Source of the DNA: Chthoniobacteraceae bacterium
GTDB lineage: Bacteria > Verrucomicrobiota > Verrucomicrobiia > Chthoniobacterales > Chthoniobacteraceae
Assembly: GCA_028293625.1 (NCBI GenBank)
Contig: JAQGOL010000035.1
Location: forward strand, 62,001-126,000
DNA length: 64,000 nucleotides
Direction of reading: 5' to 3'
Shown here: one piece after another, positions 1 through 9,034 of the stretch
Layout: every line of letters begins with the position of its first letter
Position numbering within the stretch: the first letter of the stretch is position 1
Notes under the pieces: generated by a model
Databases searched by the model: none
The model's input: the letters and a program-made list of their open reading frames with translations, nothing else
What the model was told of the DNA's origin: nothing
Made by a program: the position numbers and the translations under genes

Positions 1-250
1 CCGTAAAACTCCGACATCCCCATGCAGCCGAGACCGAGAGGGGAGGTTTCAAGGGTACCAAGGAAACGCGCTGGGAACATGGGCGGATGATTAATGGTTC
101 GCGCATTTTGGCGAGCGCGTTCCTTTTGAATGTTTCCATTTTTCCGCTTGCGCGACCGGGGAGCCAACGGCTGGAAGCGAGCAGATGAAGATTAAGAGCA
201 AGAGAAGATGGACGTGGTCACTGGAAAGTGGCTCAGTCCCATTCCCTTGA
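1..250. other. Leader region without a recognised gene
   Basis: No convincing coding frame, RNA gene or repeat was recognised in this stretch upstream of the phoH-like gene. It may contain the promoter of that gene or the tail of something outside the window, but no clear promoter hexamers could be assigned. Confidence 0.4.
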
Positions 251-1780
251 GTGAAATCCAAGCGCCCTTCCTTAGTGAAGAAACCACATAAACCGGAACC
301 GGACCCAGCGGCGAAGCACTACGTGCTCGATACCAACGTGCTCATCCACGAGCCCCAATCGATGTTTAACTTCGAGGAGAATTCCGTTTGGATTCCCGTG
401 GAGGTTCTGGAGGAACTTGACCGGTTTAAATCCGAATCGACCACGCGCGGAGCGAATGCGCGCGAGGTCCACCGGCGGTTAAGCGGCCGGTTTTCCACGG
501 CCGAACAGATGAAAAACGGCGTGGAACTGGAGAATGGCGGCACATTACGGGTCTGCATTAATCCGCATGTGAAATTTGAAAATCACGGCTGGCAATTGCT
601 AAACGATTCGCCCCGATTCAAGTTGGTACGCGCCCTTTTCCCTGATCTTTCGTTAACAGACAACCGCATTCTAGCCAGTGCTGTTTATCTGGCGGACACT
701 CAGGTTGGGCAGACCGTTCTGGTGACAAAAGACATCAATATGCAGCTCAAGGCGCGTACCCTTGGGCTTGATGCCGAGGATTACCGCACCGACCGGGTCG
801 AGGATAGCGACATCCGGCGCACCCAGCGGCGCAGCGGCCCCGATGAAGTCGAGACGCTTGATCTGCCCGGCCACACACTCCAGGCGTTTGCCAGCCAGGA
901 ACAGATCACGCTTCCTTTAGCCGAAAAGCTGTTGCCCAACCAATACGTCTTTCTTCGCAACGAAGAGGAGCATTCCCACGGCGTTCCCGCCCGGCATCTG
1001 CGCGACGGCTACTTCCGCAAGCTGCGCATCGATCACATCAATATCCGCGGCGGCCGCACTTTTCAGGCCGCCAATCTGGGCCAGCGTTTCCTTCTCGATG
1101 CCCTTTACGATCCCGACATCTCGCTTTTGACGGTTTATGGAAAAGCGGGGACCGGTAAAACGCTTTTGAGCGTCGGCGCTGCCCTTGAGCAGGTCCAAAA
1201 CGGCGATTACGAAAAAATGCTGATCACGCGGGTGATCATGCCGACCGGACGCGACATTGGTTTTCTTCCCGGGAGCAAGGAGGAAAAGATGCAACCATGG
1301 CTTCAACCCGCCTACGATGCGCTGGAGCAACTCCTGGCGCGGCCCCGCAAACCCGAGCAATTTGACAAACGCAAACAGAGCGCGCGCAAGAGTTCTCCCA
1401 GCTCCACCAAGAGCCCGGCTGCTCCCGTGCAAAGCAAGGTGGTGCGGCCGTATGAGCCATTGATGGCGGCCGGATTGCTTGAAATTGAAGCGATCGCCCA
1501 TATTCGCGGCCGCTCGATTCCGAAGGCGATTTTTATCGTGGATGAAGCCCAGCAATTGACACCGCATGAGGCCAAGACGCTCGTCACGCGGATGGGCAAA
1601 GGAAGCAAGATCATCATGATCGGCGACCTGGCCCAGATCGATAATCCGTATGTCGACGCCCATACCAACGGACTCGTCTACACGCGGAACCGGCTTCAGG
1701 GGCAGTCGTTCATGGCGCACGTTAATTTGTTCAAAGGCGAGCGAAGCGAAATGGCCGACGTCGCCGCCAACCTGATGTAA
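251..1780 (+). CDS. PIN domain / PhoH-family ATPase
   Basis: This 509-residue protein joins an N-terminal PIN nuclease-like domain (about residues 25-165, opening with LDTNVLIHEP) to a C-terminal PhoH ATPase domain. The Walker A motif GKAGTGKT lies at residues 297-304, and a DEAQQ Walker B-type motif starts at residue 431, followed by the PhoH signature around KIIMIGDLAQID. Proteins with this architecture are predicted RNA-processing or stress-related ATPases; the exact substrate is not known. The start is GTG. A lysine/serine/proline-rich insert near residues 370-395 is probably a flexible loop. The SUI1-like gene follows 20 bp downstream on the same strand, so the two may be co-transcribed. 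Confidence 0.93.
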   Translation: MKSKRPSLVKKPHKPEPDPAAKHYVLDTNVLIHEPQSMFNFEENSVWIPVEVLEELDRFKSESTTRGANAREVHRRLSGRFSTAEQMKNGVELENGGTLRVCINPHVKFENHGWQLLNDSPRFKLVRALFPDLSLTDNRILASAVYLADTQVGQTVLVTKDINMQLKARTLGLDAEDYRTDRVEDSDIRRTQRRSGPDEVETLDLPGHTLQAFASQEQITLPLAEKLLPNQYVFLRNEEEHSHGVPARHLRDGYFRKLRIDHINIRGGRTFQAANLGQRFLLDALYDPDISLLTVYGKAGTGKTLLSVGAALEQVQNGDYEKMLITRVIMPTGRDIGFLPGSKEEKMQPWLQPAYDALEQLLARPRKPEQFDKRKQSARKSSPSSTKSPAAPVQSKVVRPYEPLMAAGLLEIEAIAHIRGRSIPKAIFIVDEAQQLTPHEAKTLVTRMGKGSKIIMIGDLAQIDNPYVDAHTNGLVYTRNRLQGQSFMAHVNLFKGERSEMADVAANLM

Positions 1781-1800
1781 TAGCAAGCGAGTGCCAAGCC

Positions 1801-2187
1801 ATGCGACCCGAGCCAAAAAAACGCCTCGATACCGCTGCCTCGGAACGCCCGGGCCTTAACAGCGCATTTGCCGGCCTTGATATTCCCAACCTGCCGGCAC
1901 CCGAGCCGCCCGCCGTTCCGCTGGAAACCAAGCAGGTTTGGAAGCTGGGCCGCGTGGTGTTGCGAAAAGAAAAAGCGCATCGCGGCGGCAAGACCGTGAT
2001 CGTGGTGGACGATTTCGCCCAACACCTGCCCGAATCGCTGATCGAGAAACTGGCAAAAAAGCTGCGGGCGGCGTGCGGATGCGGAGGGACGATCAAGGAG
2101 CGCACCATTGAGATTCAAGGCGATCAGGCCGGAAAAATCCGCGAGCTGTTGGAGAAGGAAGGGTTTCAGGTTGCCGGGGTGCGCTGA
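1801..2187 (+). CDS. SUI1/YciH-family translation initiation factor-like protein
   Basis: The 128-residue product carries a C-terminal SUI1/eIF1 fold: a VVLRKEKAHRGGKTVIVV strand region, then CGCGGTIKERTIEIQGDQ and KIRELLEKEGF, the classic end of this family. The N-terminal 50 residues are proline-rich and probably disordered. Bacterial members (YciH) are thought to influence start-site fidelity, but they are not essential initiation factors. It lies 20 bp behind the phoH-like gene on the same strand. Family assignment is firm; the cellular role is inferred. Confidence 0.9.
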   Translation: MRPEPKKRLDTAASERPGLNSAFAGLDIPNLPAPEPPAVPLETKQVWKLGRVVLRKEKAHRGGKTVIVVDDFAQHLPESLIEKLAKKLRAACGCGGTIKERTIEIQGDQAGKIRELLEKEGFQVAGVR

Positions 2188-2307
2188 GGAATTGGACCGG
2201 GATCGTAATTTTCCGTCCTGAAAACGGAATAGCCAAAAGGGAGGGCACACAGCCTGCTTTACGCGGTCATCTGCTTCGAGCACGTCCGCTTAACCAGGCG
2301 CAAAATC

Positions 2308-4554
2308 ATGTCACAGCCCGAGCCGTTTTCCGACTTCGAAAACCGCCCTAAAAAGCGGGTCAACGATCTATCGCCGATCATTAACCTACCGGTTAACGCG
2401 ATGATTGATGAAGTTGATCCCACACGGGATATTCGCTCACTGATCGATGAACTCCAGCGTGCCGCCCGCGAGAGCCGCGAGCAGACTCAACTCTCCGAAC
2501 GCGAAAACGAACGGCTCACGGTAAAACTTGAAACCGCCCTGGCTGAACTTCGCGCAGCCGGGACTCGCGAAGCGGAGCTGCGCTCTCGCTTTTTGGAGGT
2601 CACCTCGCTCATTAAAGAGCGCGACGCCGCGCGCGCGGCCGAAGAACGCTCAATGCAGACCATCGCTGAACTCCAAAAACGTCTTGAAGCTGTGACGCGT
2701 GAAAACGACGCGTTGAGCCGGCAACGCGAGTTGGCCGTGCGCCAGCTCGATGCGTTGACAAAATCGGCCGCCGCCACCGCAGCCCAGCTTGTCCAGGCTC
2801 AGACCCAGATCGTTTCCATTCGTCAGGCGCGCGATGCGATCCAGGCGCAAAGCCGCGAAACTGCCGATAAACTTGCACGGGCCGAGGACCAGCTCGCTGA
2901 ATTTGTTTACGAAAAAGAACACTCCCAGAATCACGCGGATCAGGCGGTTGAAAAAATCGCCGACCTTCATCGACAGGTCGAGGCGCTTGCCGCGGAACGC
3001 GCCGCGCTTGTTGAACAGGTCAGCGCGCTAAGCAGGGAGGTCGATGCCGGCCGCCAAAAAATCCTCGATCTTTCCGAGCAACGCTCAGCGGCGGCGATGG
3101 CGGGCAATGAACATTCCGCGACCCTGAGCGATGCCAGGGCGCAGATCCTTGAGAGCGCGCGGGAGCGCGATCTGGAACGTGCGCGGGTGGATGAACTCAA
3201 CAACGAGCTGCACGCTTTAAGGATCAAATTTGACGCGCTCCAGGCTGATTACGTGGAGGCTTATAACGCAAAGGCGGAGCTCGAGGAGGCGCGCCGCCAG
3301 TTGCAGTTGATTCCAATGCAGAAGGAAGCGCTGGCTGAGCGCGAAAAAGAATTATTAAGTCAAAGCCAGGAGCAGGAAGAGCAGCTCGCGCAGTTTGCCG
3401 CCCAGCTCGCCAGTGCGCAGGATGGACGCGAGAGCGTGCTTGAAACGATGGCCGCCGCGGAAGCGCGCATTGAGGAAATTCATCGGGAACGCGCCGATGC
3501 CGAGGAGCGGCAGGCCGAACAGACCAGGGCTCTGGAGTTGCAGACCGCGGCGCTGACTGAGCGTGACGCCGAGCTTGTGCAATCGCTGGCCCGGGCTCGC
3601 GAGGAACAAAGCGCCCAGAATCAGAAACTGCATGAATTAAACCGGCAATGCGAAGATCATCGGCTCGTGGCCATTGAGCTGGCGGGCCGCCTCGATGCGG
3701 CGCAACGCGAGCTCATTGAAGTGACCGCGAACCTTGCCGAGGCGCGGCTTCAGGTGAAATCGGCGAAACGAAAAAGGGCAGCGCCGGTGGCATCTTCACT
3801 TCCTGAGCGAAGTGACGAACCCGATGTGAGCAATCCGATCGATGTTTATCCGCCGCTGACTGAAAAAGATTCCCGCAGCGTGCTGGTGGCAATGCGCCAA
3901 TGCCATCAGGCGTTTACAAAGAGCCCCTCGGATCTGAGCCTCATCAACGAGCTCTACTGCCACGCGCATAGTTTTTCAGAACGGGCGCGCACTTCGGGAA
4001 TGCTTGCGCTGCATCGGCTCGGATCCGCGTTCGCCTCGCTCACGCATCATCTCTACGAGATCCCCGAATCGCTCAACGTGTCGACCATGAACACGATGCA
4101 GCAGACCATTGAGCTCCTCATGACCCTGGCGCGCGACCGCAACCTGATGCGGCTCATGGACCCGACCAAAGCCCAGGTCTACGCGGTCGACGATGACGTC
4201 GACGGATGCGAGATCATCAGCCTCGGGTTGGAAATGGTGATGCTCAAACCGGTCTATTCGGCCGAGCCTTTCGCGGCCCTTGCCGATCTTTCCAATGGCG
4301 CGTACGACCTTATTTTTCTCGATGTCGATCTGCCAGGAATGGATGGATTTGAACTCTGTTCAGAGATCCGCAAGCTCGATACCTACGGCAAAACGCCCAT
4401 TGTCTTCCTTACCGGGCTCGACACTCCCGATTATAAAGCGCGGGCCACCGAGCATGGCGGCACCGATTTCATCGCCAAGCCATTCAACCTCCACGAGCTC
4501 GGCGTCAAAGCGCTCACCCACCTGCTCAAATCCCAACTCGAAGCGGCCGGTTGA
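2308..4554 (+). CDS. Coiled-coil protein with Hpt-like and C-terminal response-regulator receiver domains
   Basis: The 748-residue protein begins with a short unstructured lead, then about 430 residues of almost pure coiled coil rich in Glu, Arg, Ala and Gln. A basic hinge (KSAKRKRAA) separates this from a helical region at roughly 535-615 that resembles an Hpt phosphotransfer bundle, with HAHSF and a candidate phospho-histidine at 554. A receiver domain follows from about residue 621 (VYAVDDDVDG), with phospho-acceptor Asp 672 in IFLDVDLPGMDG and a C-terminal lysine in IAKPFN. No kinase ATPase domain is present, so phosphate must come from another protein. The receiver call is firm; the Hpt call is tentative. 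The long coiled coil suggests a scaffold or polarity role, which is inference. Confidence 0.85.
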   Translation: MSQPEPFSDFENRPKKRVNDLSPIINLPVNAMIDEVDPTRDIRSLIDELQRAARESREQTQLSERENERLTVKLETALAELRAAGTREAELRSRFLEVTSLIKERDAARAAEERSMQTIAELQKRLEAVTRENDALSRQRELAVRQLDALTKSAAATAAQLVQAQTQIVSIRQARDAIQAQSRETADKLARAEDQLAEFVYEKEHSQNHADQAVEKIADLHRQVEALAAERAALVEQVSALSREVDAGRQKILDLSEQRSAAAMAGNEHSATLSDARAQILESARERDLERARVDELNNELHALRIKFDALQADYVEAYNAKAELEEARRQLQLIPMQKEALAEREKELLSQSQEQEEQLAQFAAQLASAQDGRESVLETMAAAEARIEEIHRERADAEERQAEQTRALELQTAALTERDAELVQSLARAREEQSAQNQKLHELNRQCEDHRLVAIELAGRLDAAQRELIEVTANLAEARLQVKSAKRKRAAPVASSLPERSDEPDVSNPIDVYPPLTEKDSRSVLVAMRQCHQAFTKSPSDLSLINELYCHAHSFSERARTSGMLALHRLGSAFASLTHHLYEIPESLNVSTMNTMQQTIELLMTLARDRNLMRLMDPTKAQVYAVDDDVDGCEIISLGLEMVMLKPVYSAEPFAALADLSNGAYDLIFLDVDLPGMDGFELCSEIRKLDTYGKTPIVFLTGLDTPDYKARATEHGGTDFIAKPFNLHELGVKALTHLLKSQLEAAG

Positions 4555-4562
4555 TTGCCGCC

Positions 4563-5108
4563 TTAACCGAGCACGGCGAGGAGCTCCCGTTCGCGTTGCC
4601 GCTGCGCCTCCTCGCTGATCACTTCCTCAAAGGAAGCCGACAACGGCAATTCCGGCAGGTTGACCCATGAACGGCAGCCGCCATACCGCGGGGAATCCTC
4701 GAAAACAAACGGTTCGGAAAGCCGGAAGGCGCGGACAAAAGCGAGGCTGACCGACTGCTTTTCGTCGTAGTAAAAACGCTCTTCAATGATCTCGTCGCGC
4801 CACAAATGAAACGGCGCAAGACGGCGCACCAGCTCCAGGTCAGCCAGATCCCGCGTCCACTCGACTTTGACCCGGTAACGAATTTCCAGGGATTGATCGC
4901 CACGCGCCTCGGGCAGCGCGGTATTGGGCGGAACTTTGAGCTTGGCGGCCTGCTCATGGAAAAGCGTCGGAAACAGGAGAAAATCGTCGTGCTGAAAACG
5001 GAAACCGGCGCGGCCTTCGGCGATGCCGCCCTTGCGCAAGATAATGCTCTGCGTGCCATTTCCCAAGGCGTCGCAAATCAAGGTCCATTCTTTGAATCCA
5101 GTGCTCAT
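4563..5108 (-). CDS. DUF1802 family protein
   Basis: The 181-residue product begins MSTGFKEWTLICDALGNG, and ILRKGGIAEGRAGFRFQH with FLLFPTLFHEQ follow, which is the DUF1802 signature. An upstream in-frame start at 5192 exists, but the family begins at the ATG chosen here. The function of DUF1802 is unknown. The gene ends 8 bp from the convergent response-regulator gene and starts about 140 bp from the PHP gene, which is transcribed away from it. Confidence 0.85.
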   Translation of the reverse strand: MSTGFKEWTLICDALGNGTQSIILRKGGIAEGRAGFRFQHDDFLLFPTLFHEQAAKLKVPPNTALPEARGDQSLEIRYRVKVEWTRDLADLELVRRLAPFHLWRDEIIEERFYYDEKQSVSLAFVRAFRLSEPFVFEDSPRYGGCRSWVNLPELPLSASFEEVISEEAQRQRERELLAVLG

Positions 5109-5247
5109 TGCAGAAGTGGAAAGTGGAATGGCAGAAGTGGGAAGCCGGAATTTTGAAAAGAAACTCCGATGCATTTTCAAAAGCTCTCCCAAAGCGGGGA
5201 TCTCTCGCGTGTTTGCTCTTTTGACTTTCGCCGTTCAGGATTGCGCC

Positions 5248-5943
5248 ATGGCTTATATGATCGATCTGCATTGCCACTCCTGGTATTCCGGGGACGGCGT
5301 CAGCAGTCCGGAGGCAATGATTGCTTCAGCAAAAAAGAAGGGAATCCATGGATTGGCGCTGACGGATCACAACACTTGTGACGGCTTCCGGCATCTTTTG
5401 GACAAAGGTCTTGCCCGCGAGGACGGTCAGCCGGTGGACGGTTTCCTTGTGATTCCCGGCGTGGAGGTAACCACCGCGGAAGGCCATCTGCTTTGCCTTG
5501 GAGTAACCCTTCCTAATTTAAAAGGGACGCCTGCCGCGCAAGTCTGCAAGCTCGTCCATGAACAAGGCGGCCTGGCGATTCCCGCGCATCCATACGACAT
5601 GTTGCGGGCCGGCATCAAACAGTCCGTCCTTGAAACCCTGGAGATGGATGGACTTGAGGTTTTTAATGCCGCCACCACTTTCAAACGCTTTAACCGGCAG
5701 GCTTTCGAGTTCGCCAGGTTGCACAAACTGCCGATGACGGCGGGCAGCGACGCGCATCATGAAGCGGCGGTGGCCACCGCGTATACCATCTTCCCCACGG
5801 CCGATTTTTCAGTGAGCGGGATACTTGGCCAGATTGGCAAGGGGATTGAGCGCAACGAGCGCTATCTCACCACCAGGGACGCCATGCGCAAGACTCTCAA
5901 CAACTGGATGCGGCTCAGGAAAAAGCGCGTCCACGGACGATAA
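5248..5943 (+). CDS. PHP domain phosphoesterase
   Basis: The protein (231 residues from this ATG) shows the four PHP metal-binding motifs in order: HCH near residues 8-10, TDHN around 38-41, a PAHPYD motif mid-protein, and SDAHH late in the chain. This fold hydrolyses phosphoester bonds in small molecules or nucleic acids using a multinuclear metal centre. The open frame extends upstream to 5023, but that segment overlaps the DUF1802 gene on the other strand and has no PHP homology, so the start before MAYMIDLHCHS was chosen. The substrate cannot be deduced. Its 3' end converges on dltB. Confidence 0.88.
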   Translation: MAYMIDLHCHSWYSGDGVSSPEAMIASAKKKGIHGLALTDHNTCDGFRHLLDKGLAREDGQPVDGFLVIPGVEVTTAEGHLLCLGVTLPNLKGTPAAQVCKLVHEQGGLAIPAHPYDMLRAGIKQSVLETLEMDGLEVFNAATTFKRFNRQAFEFARLHKLPMTAGSDAHHEAAVATAYTIFPTADFSVSGILGQIGKGIERNERYLTTRDAMRKTLNNWMRLRKKRVHGR

Positions 5944-5948
5944 GCAGC

Positions 5949-7109
5949 TCAGCCGAGCCTGCCCGAGAAGATCAGCAGGCCAAAGCAGACGGCGTGGAAG
6001 GTAAGAAGTATGTTGCCGACCCGCCAGAATGGGCCATCGGGCCAGAACTTGCTCTGTTTGTTCCAGCGCGCGAACCAATCGTAACCGCCTAACAGGGCGG
6101 CATGGTAGAAGCCGTAGATGATGAAATGGCGCTGCGTGCCGTGCCAGATTCCCATCAGGCCGAAGGTGAGAAAGAGTCCGAGGTAGGAGGCGGTGTGTTT
6201 GCCTTTGAACCATTTGCCTTTGGCTGCCGCGAGCAGGAAACGCATATAGACATGGTCGCGAAACCAGAACGAGAGCGTGATATGCCAGCGGTTCCAGAAC
6301 TCGCGGATGTTGCGCGCCAAAAACGGCAGATTGAAATTCTCCGGCGTCCGGACTCCGAAAAGATAGCTGATTCCCACAGCAAAAGCGCTATAGCCGGCAA
6401 AATCAAAAAAGAGATAAAGGCTATAACTATACATATAGCCGATGACATGCAGCGGATTGCCACCTAACGAGAGCGGCTTGACCCAGTATTTTTCGATCAA
6501 TACCGAGATGATGAATTTGTAAAGAAACCCGCGGAAGACCCGTTGCACGGCGCCATCCAGGTCGATGAGAAACTCCGTGCGATTGCGTTTGCGCGCCCAA
6601 TCCTGGCCAAAACGGCGGTACCGGTCGACCGGTCCCGAGGAGATCGTGGGAAAGAAAAAGAGGAATGCGAAATATTGCCAGAGCGAGAGCTTCTTGATGA
6701 CCCCGTCGTGAATGCTAAAGACAACATCCAGGGCGCGGAAGGTCACATACGAAATGCCCGCGTAGCCAAAGCTGTTTTCCGGGGAGAAAACCGGGAGGAA
6801 TTTCGCGGTTGCAAGCGGTAAAATCGCCAGCGGAATCGCCGCGTAGAAGAAGGGACGCGATTTAAAGCGCAGGAACGTGGCGGCGAGCGTGCCTTGGTAA
6901 ACAAAAAAACCGAGCGCGGCCCAGATCTGGGGAATCTGCCAGTCGGAATATGGCGTCACCGTGTCGGTGCCAAGATGCAGCAGAAGGCCTGCAATGCTTG
7001 CGATCACCACCCAAAGCGCGTTGGCCCTGCCGAACAAACCAAGCAGCACGGTCACGACGACTACATACAGCAGGAGCGCGAAGTAGTGGAAATCAGCGTA
7101 GGGAGGCAT
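5949..7109 (-). CDS. dltB: MBOAT-family O-acyltransferase DltB
   Basis: A polytopic membrane protein of 386 residues from the chosen ATG, the last gene of the dlt operon. DltB-type features are the PYADFHYF start before the first helix, the SGPVDRYRRF loop, the EFWNRWHITLSFWFRDHVY segment and the GIWHG motif with the conserved MBOAT histidine. DltB passes D-alanine from the DltC carrier across the membrane toward the outer acceptor. A TTG at 7160, immediately after the dltA stop, could give 17 more residues, but the family normally begins near the internal ATG. Assignment is supported by dltD, dltC, dltX and dltA directly upstream. Confidence 0.93.
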   Translation of the reverse strand: MPPYADFHYFALLLYVVVVTVLLGLFGRANALWVVIASIAGLLLHLGTDTVTPYSDWQIPQIWAALGFFVYQGTLAATFLRFKSRPFFYAAIPLAILPLATAKFLPVFSPENSFGYAGISYVTFRALDVVFSIHDGVIKKLSLWQYFAFLFFFPTISSGPVDRYRRFGQDWARKRNRTEFLIDLDGAVQRVFRGFLYKFIISVLIEKYWVKPLSLGGNPLHVIGYMYSYSLYLFFDFAGYSAFAVGISYLFGVRTPENFNLPFLARNIREFWNRWHITLSFWFRDHVYMRFLLAAAKGKWFKGKHTASYLGLFLTFGLMGIWHGTQRHFIIYGFYHAALLGGYDWFARWNKQSKFWPDGPFWRVGNILLTFHAVCFGLLIFSGRLG

Positions 7110-7160
7110 GAACGGCGTGGGCCAGCAAATCAAAAAGCAATGCGCGCAGACTTGAGACAA

Positions 7161-8621
7161 TCAAATCATCTCGGCGAGTTTGCGCCGGTCGGCCTTGCCG
7201 TTTGCCGTCATCGGAAACGCATCCAGAAAGCGGAATTTTCTCGGGACCATGTAAGCGGGTACCCGCTCAACCAACCCCGATTTGAGCAGGCTGGTAAATT
7301 CAAAATCCGAACCGGAGCGCGCGATCGCCGGAACAATAAAAGCGATCAGCGATTCGATTCGTTCGCCTTTTTGGACAGGAAGCACGACCGCGTCGGCCAC
7401 CTCAGCCAGCGCCCGCAGGTTCGCTTCCAGATCGCCCAGTTCAATCCTGTAACCGTTTACTTTGACCTGGCTGTCCATGCGGCCTTCAAAAAAGAGAAGC
7501 CCATTGCGTTCGCGTCCCCAGTCGCCGGTCCGGTAAGCCTGGATGCCGTTAAACAAAAAGAATGCCTTCTGTGTGAGCTCCTCGCGTCCAAGATAACCGG
7601 GACTCACATTCGGACCGGCAATGATGATCTCGCCGCGCTCGCCTTCTTCGACCCGCGCGCCGGATTCGCTGGCAATAAAGACGCGGGTGCCAGGCATCTC
7701 ACGGCCCACCGGCAACGGCGAATGCGCCGCAAGCAGCTCGCGATCGACCCGGATCGAAGTCGTCGCCACGGTTGCCTCGGTCGGCCCGTATGTGTTCCAA
7801 ACTTCCGCCTCGGCAAACCGTTCGATGAGCTGGGAAGCGGTCTCCGGTGCGAGCGTTTCGCCACAAAAAAGAAACCGCCGCAGCGCTGGGAGCATGGTCT
7901 GATTAAAGCCGCGCTCAATCAGGCACATCTGGGCAAAGGAAGGTGTTGAAACCCACGTGGTCACTCCGGAGCGGGCGAGCGCTTCATAAAGTTTCTTTAA
8001 GTTCCCGATCTCCTCCTTGGTGATGCTGAAGAGCGTGCCGCCCGTGACCAGGCTCAGGTAAAGATCCATGACCGAGAGATCAAAAGAGAACGGGGCCTGA
8101 TTAAGGAACGTCTCGGCCCAATCGCCAAACCCGTGCTCGACGCGCATCCAATCAACGAACGCCGTCAGATTGGCCAGGGTGATCACAACCCCTTTCGGCT
8201 CGCCGGTGCTGCCTGAGGTAAAAAGAATATAAAACGGATCGTCTTTTTCAACGCGCCGCGGCCGGGTTTCACGACGTTGAGCCGATTCAACTGCAATCCG
8301 TTCAGGGGTCAGGACGATTGCCGCGCCGGCCGTCTGCACGATCCGTTCGACGCGATGGGATGGGATCGACGTGTCGATAGGCACATAAGGCCGCCCCGCC
8401 TTGACCGCCGCGAGGAAGGCAATGAGCATCTCGGGTTCCTTATGGCCCAGCACGACCACCGGGGCGCGGCTGGAGTCATCGAGTTCATCCACAAGCCAGC
8501 TTGCGAGCGCATCGGAGCGGGCTGTCAGCTCTCCGTAAGTCAGCACCCGGTCGCCGCTGACATGTGCGGCACGATCCGGGGCCAGACGGCTCCATTGATC
8601 AATCTGGTCGAGTAAATGCAT
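7161..8621 (-). CDS. dltA: D-alanine--D-alanyl carrier protein ligase DltA
   Basis: The 486-residue adenylation enzyme carries the ANL-superfamily core FTSGSTGEPKGVV, the NTYGPTEATV motif, the YRTGDWG motif and the C-terminal lysine region NGKADRRKL. DltA activates D-alanine with ATP and loads it on the phosphopantetheine arm of DltC in the cytoplasm. The start ATG begins MHLLDQIDQW; an extension to 8675 would overrun the dltX gene. It begins 4 bp after the dltX stop and precedes dltB. The D-alanine specificity rests on operon context as much as on sequence. Confidence 0.95.
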   Translation of the reverse strand: MHLLDQIDQWSRLAPDRAAHVSGDRVLTYGELTARSDALASWLVDELDDSSRAPVVVLGHKEPEMLIAFLAAVKAGRPYVPIDTSIPSHRVERIVQTAGAAIVLTPERIAVESAQRRETRPRRVEKDDPFYILFTSGSTGEPKGVVITLANLTAFVDWMRVEHGFGDWAETFLNQAPFSFDLSVMDLYLSLVTGGTLFSITKEEIGNLKKLYEALARSGVTTWVSTPSFAQMCLIERGFNQTMLPALRRFLFCGETLAPETASQLIERFAEAEVWNTYGPTEATVATTSIRVDRELLAAHSPLPVGREMPGTRVFIASESGARVEEGERGEIIIAGPNVSPGYLGREELTQKAFFLFNGIQAYRTGDWGRERNGLLFFEGRMDSQVKVNGYRIELGDLEANLRALAEVADAVVLPVQKGERIESLIAFIVPAIARSGSDFEFTSLLKSGLVERVPAYMVPRKFRFLDAFPMTANGKADRRKLAEMI

Positions 8622-8625
8622 GCGC

Positions 8626-8775
8626 TTAGAATCCCTGGTAGACAAAGGGCGGCGTGGAAAAATTGCCACGCCCATACAGCACCACGAGTCCCGCGATGAT
8701 CGCCAAATAATAAAGGGTGAGCAGTGCCACGCGCATATGCGGGTGGGCTTCGAGCCAGAGCGGGATGCGGCTCAT
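8626..8775 (-). CDS. dltX: DltX, small D-alanylation membrane protein
   Basis: This 49-residue frame fills the gap between dltC and dltA. It begins MSRIPLWLEAHP, has one hydrophobic helix (about residues 16-35, containing LYYLAIIAGLVVLYG), and ends FSTPPFVYQGF. A single helix followed by an F-[IV]-Y-x-x-F C-terminus is the hallmark of DltX in Gram-positive dlt operons, where it is needed for D-alanylation. Its ATG overlaps the dltC stop in an ATGA junction and it ends 4 bp before dltA. Position, topology and terminal motif agree. In Firmicutes dltX usually precedes dltA at the operon start; here it also precedes dltA but follows dltD and dltC. Confidence 0.88.
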   Translation of the reverse strand: MSRIPLWLEAHPHMRVALLTLYYLAIIAGLVVLYGRGNFSTPPFVYQGF

Positions 8776-9023
8776 TTTACCGGCTCACCAAGACGCGCCT
8801 GCAGATCGGCCACGAGTTTGGCCGGAGTGGCCCAATTTTCGCGCTCAAATTCCGCCGGGGAAATCTCCACGCCCAGCTCACTTGAAAAGGCGACGATCAA
8901 TTCCACGGTCTTCATGGAGTCGAGCACCTGGCTTCCATAGAGGTCCAGGTCGGGATTGGTGCGCACTTCGTCGGTCTCAGCCGTGTTGGCGAGAATTTCA
9001 AGAATCTGGTCGGTTGTGCTCAT
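8772..9023 (-). CDS. dltC: D-alanyl carrier protein DltC
   Basis: The 83-residue acyl-carrier-type protein carries the phosphopantetheine attachment serine at residue 36 in VLDSMKTVEL, matching the DSM motif of DltC. It accepts D-alanine from DltA and donates it at the membrane to the DltB/DltX/DltD machinery. It starts 11 bp after the dltD stop and overlaps dltX by four bases. Length and motif are normal for the family. A general ACP cannot be excluded from sequence alone, but the operon makes DltC far more likely. Confidence 0.92.
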   Translation of the reverse strand: MSTTDQILEILANTAETDEVRTNPDLDLYGSQVLDSMKTVELIVAFSSELGVEISPAEFERENWATPAKLVADLQARLGEPVK

Positions 9024-9034
9024 AAGAAGAGGTT

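Noticed and set aside
917-1816. 299-codon minus-strand frame opposite the PhoH-like gene
   Set aside because: The Walker motifs lie on the plus strand; the reverse frame has no family features.
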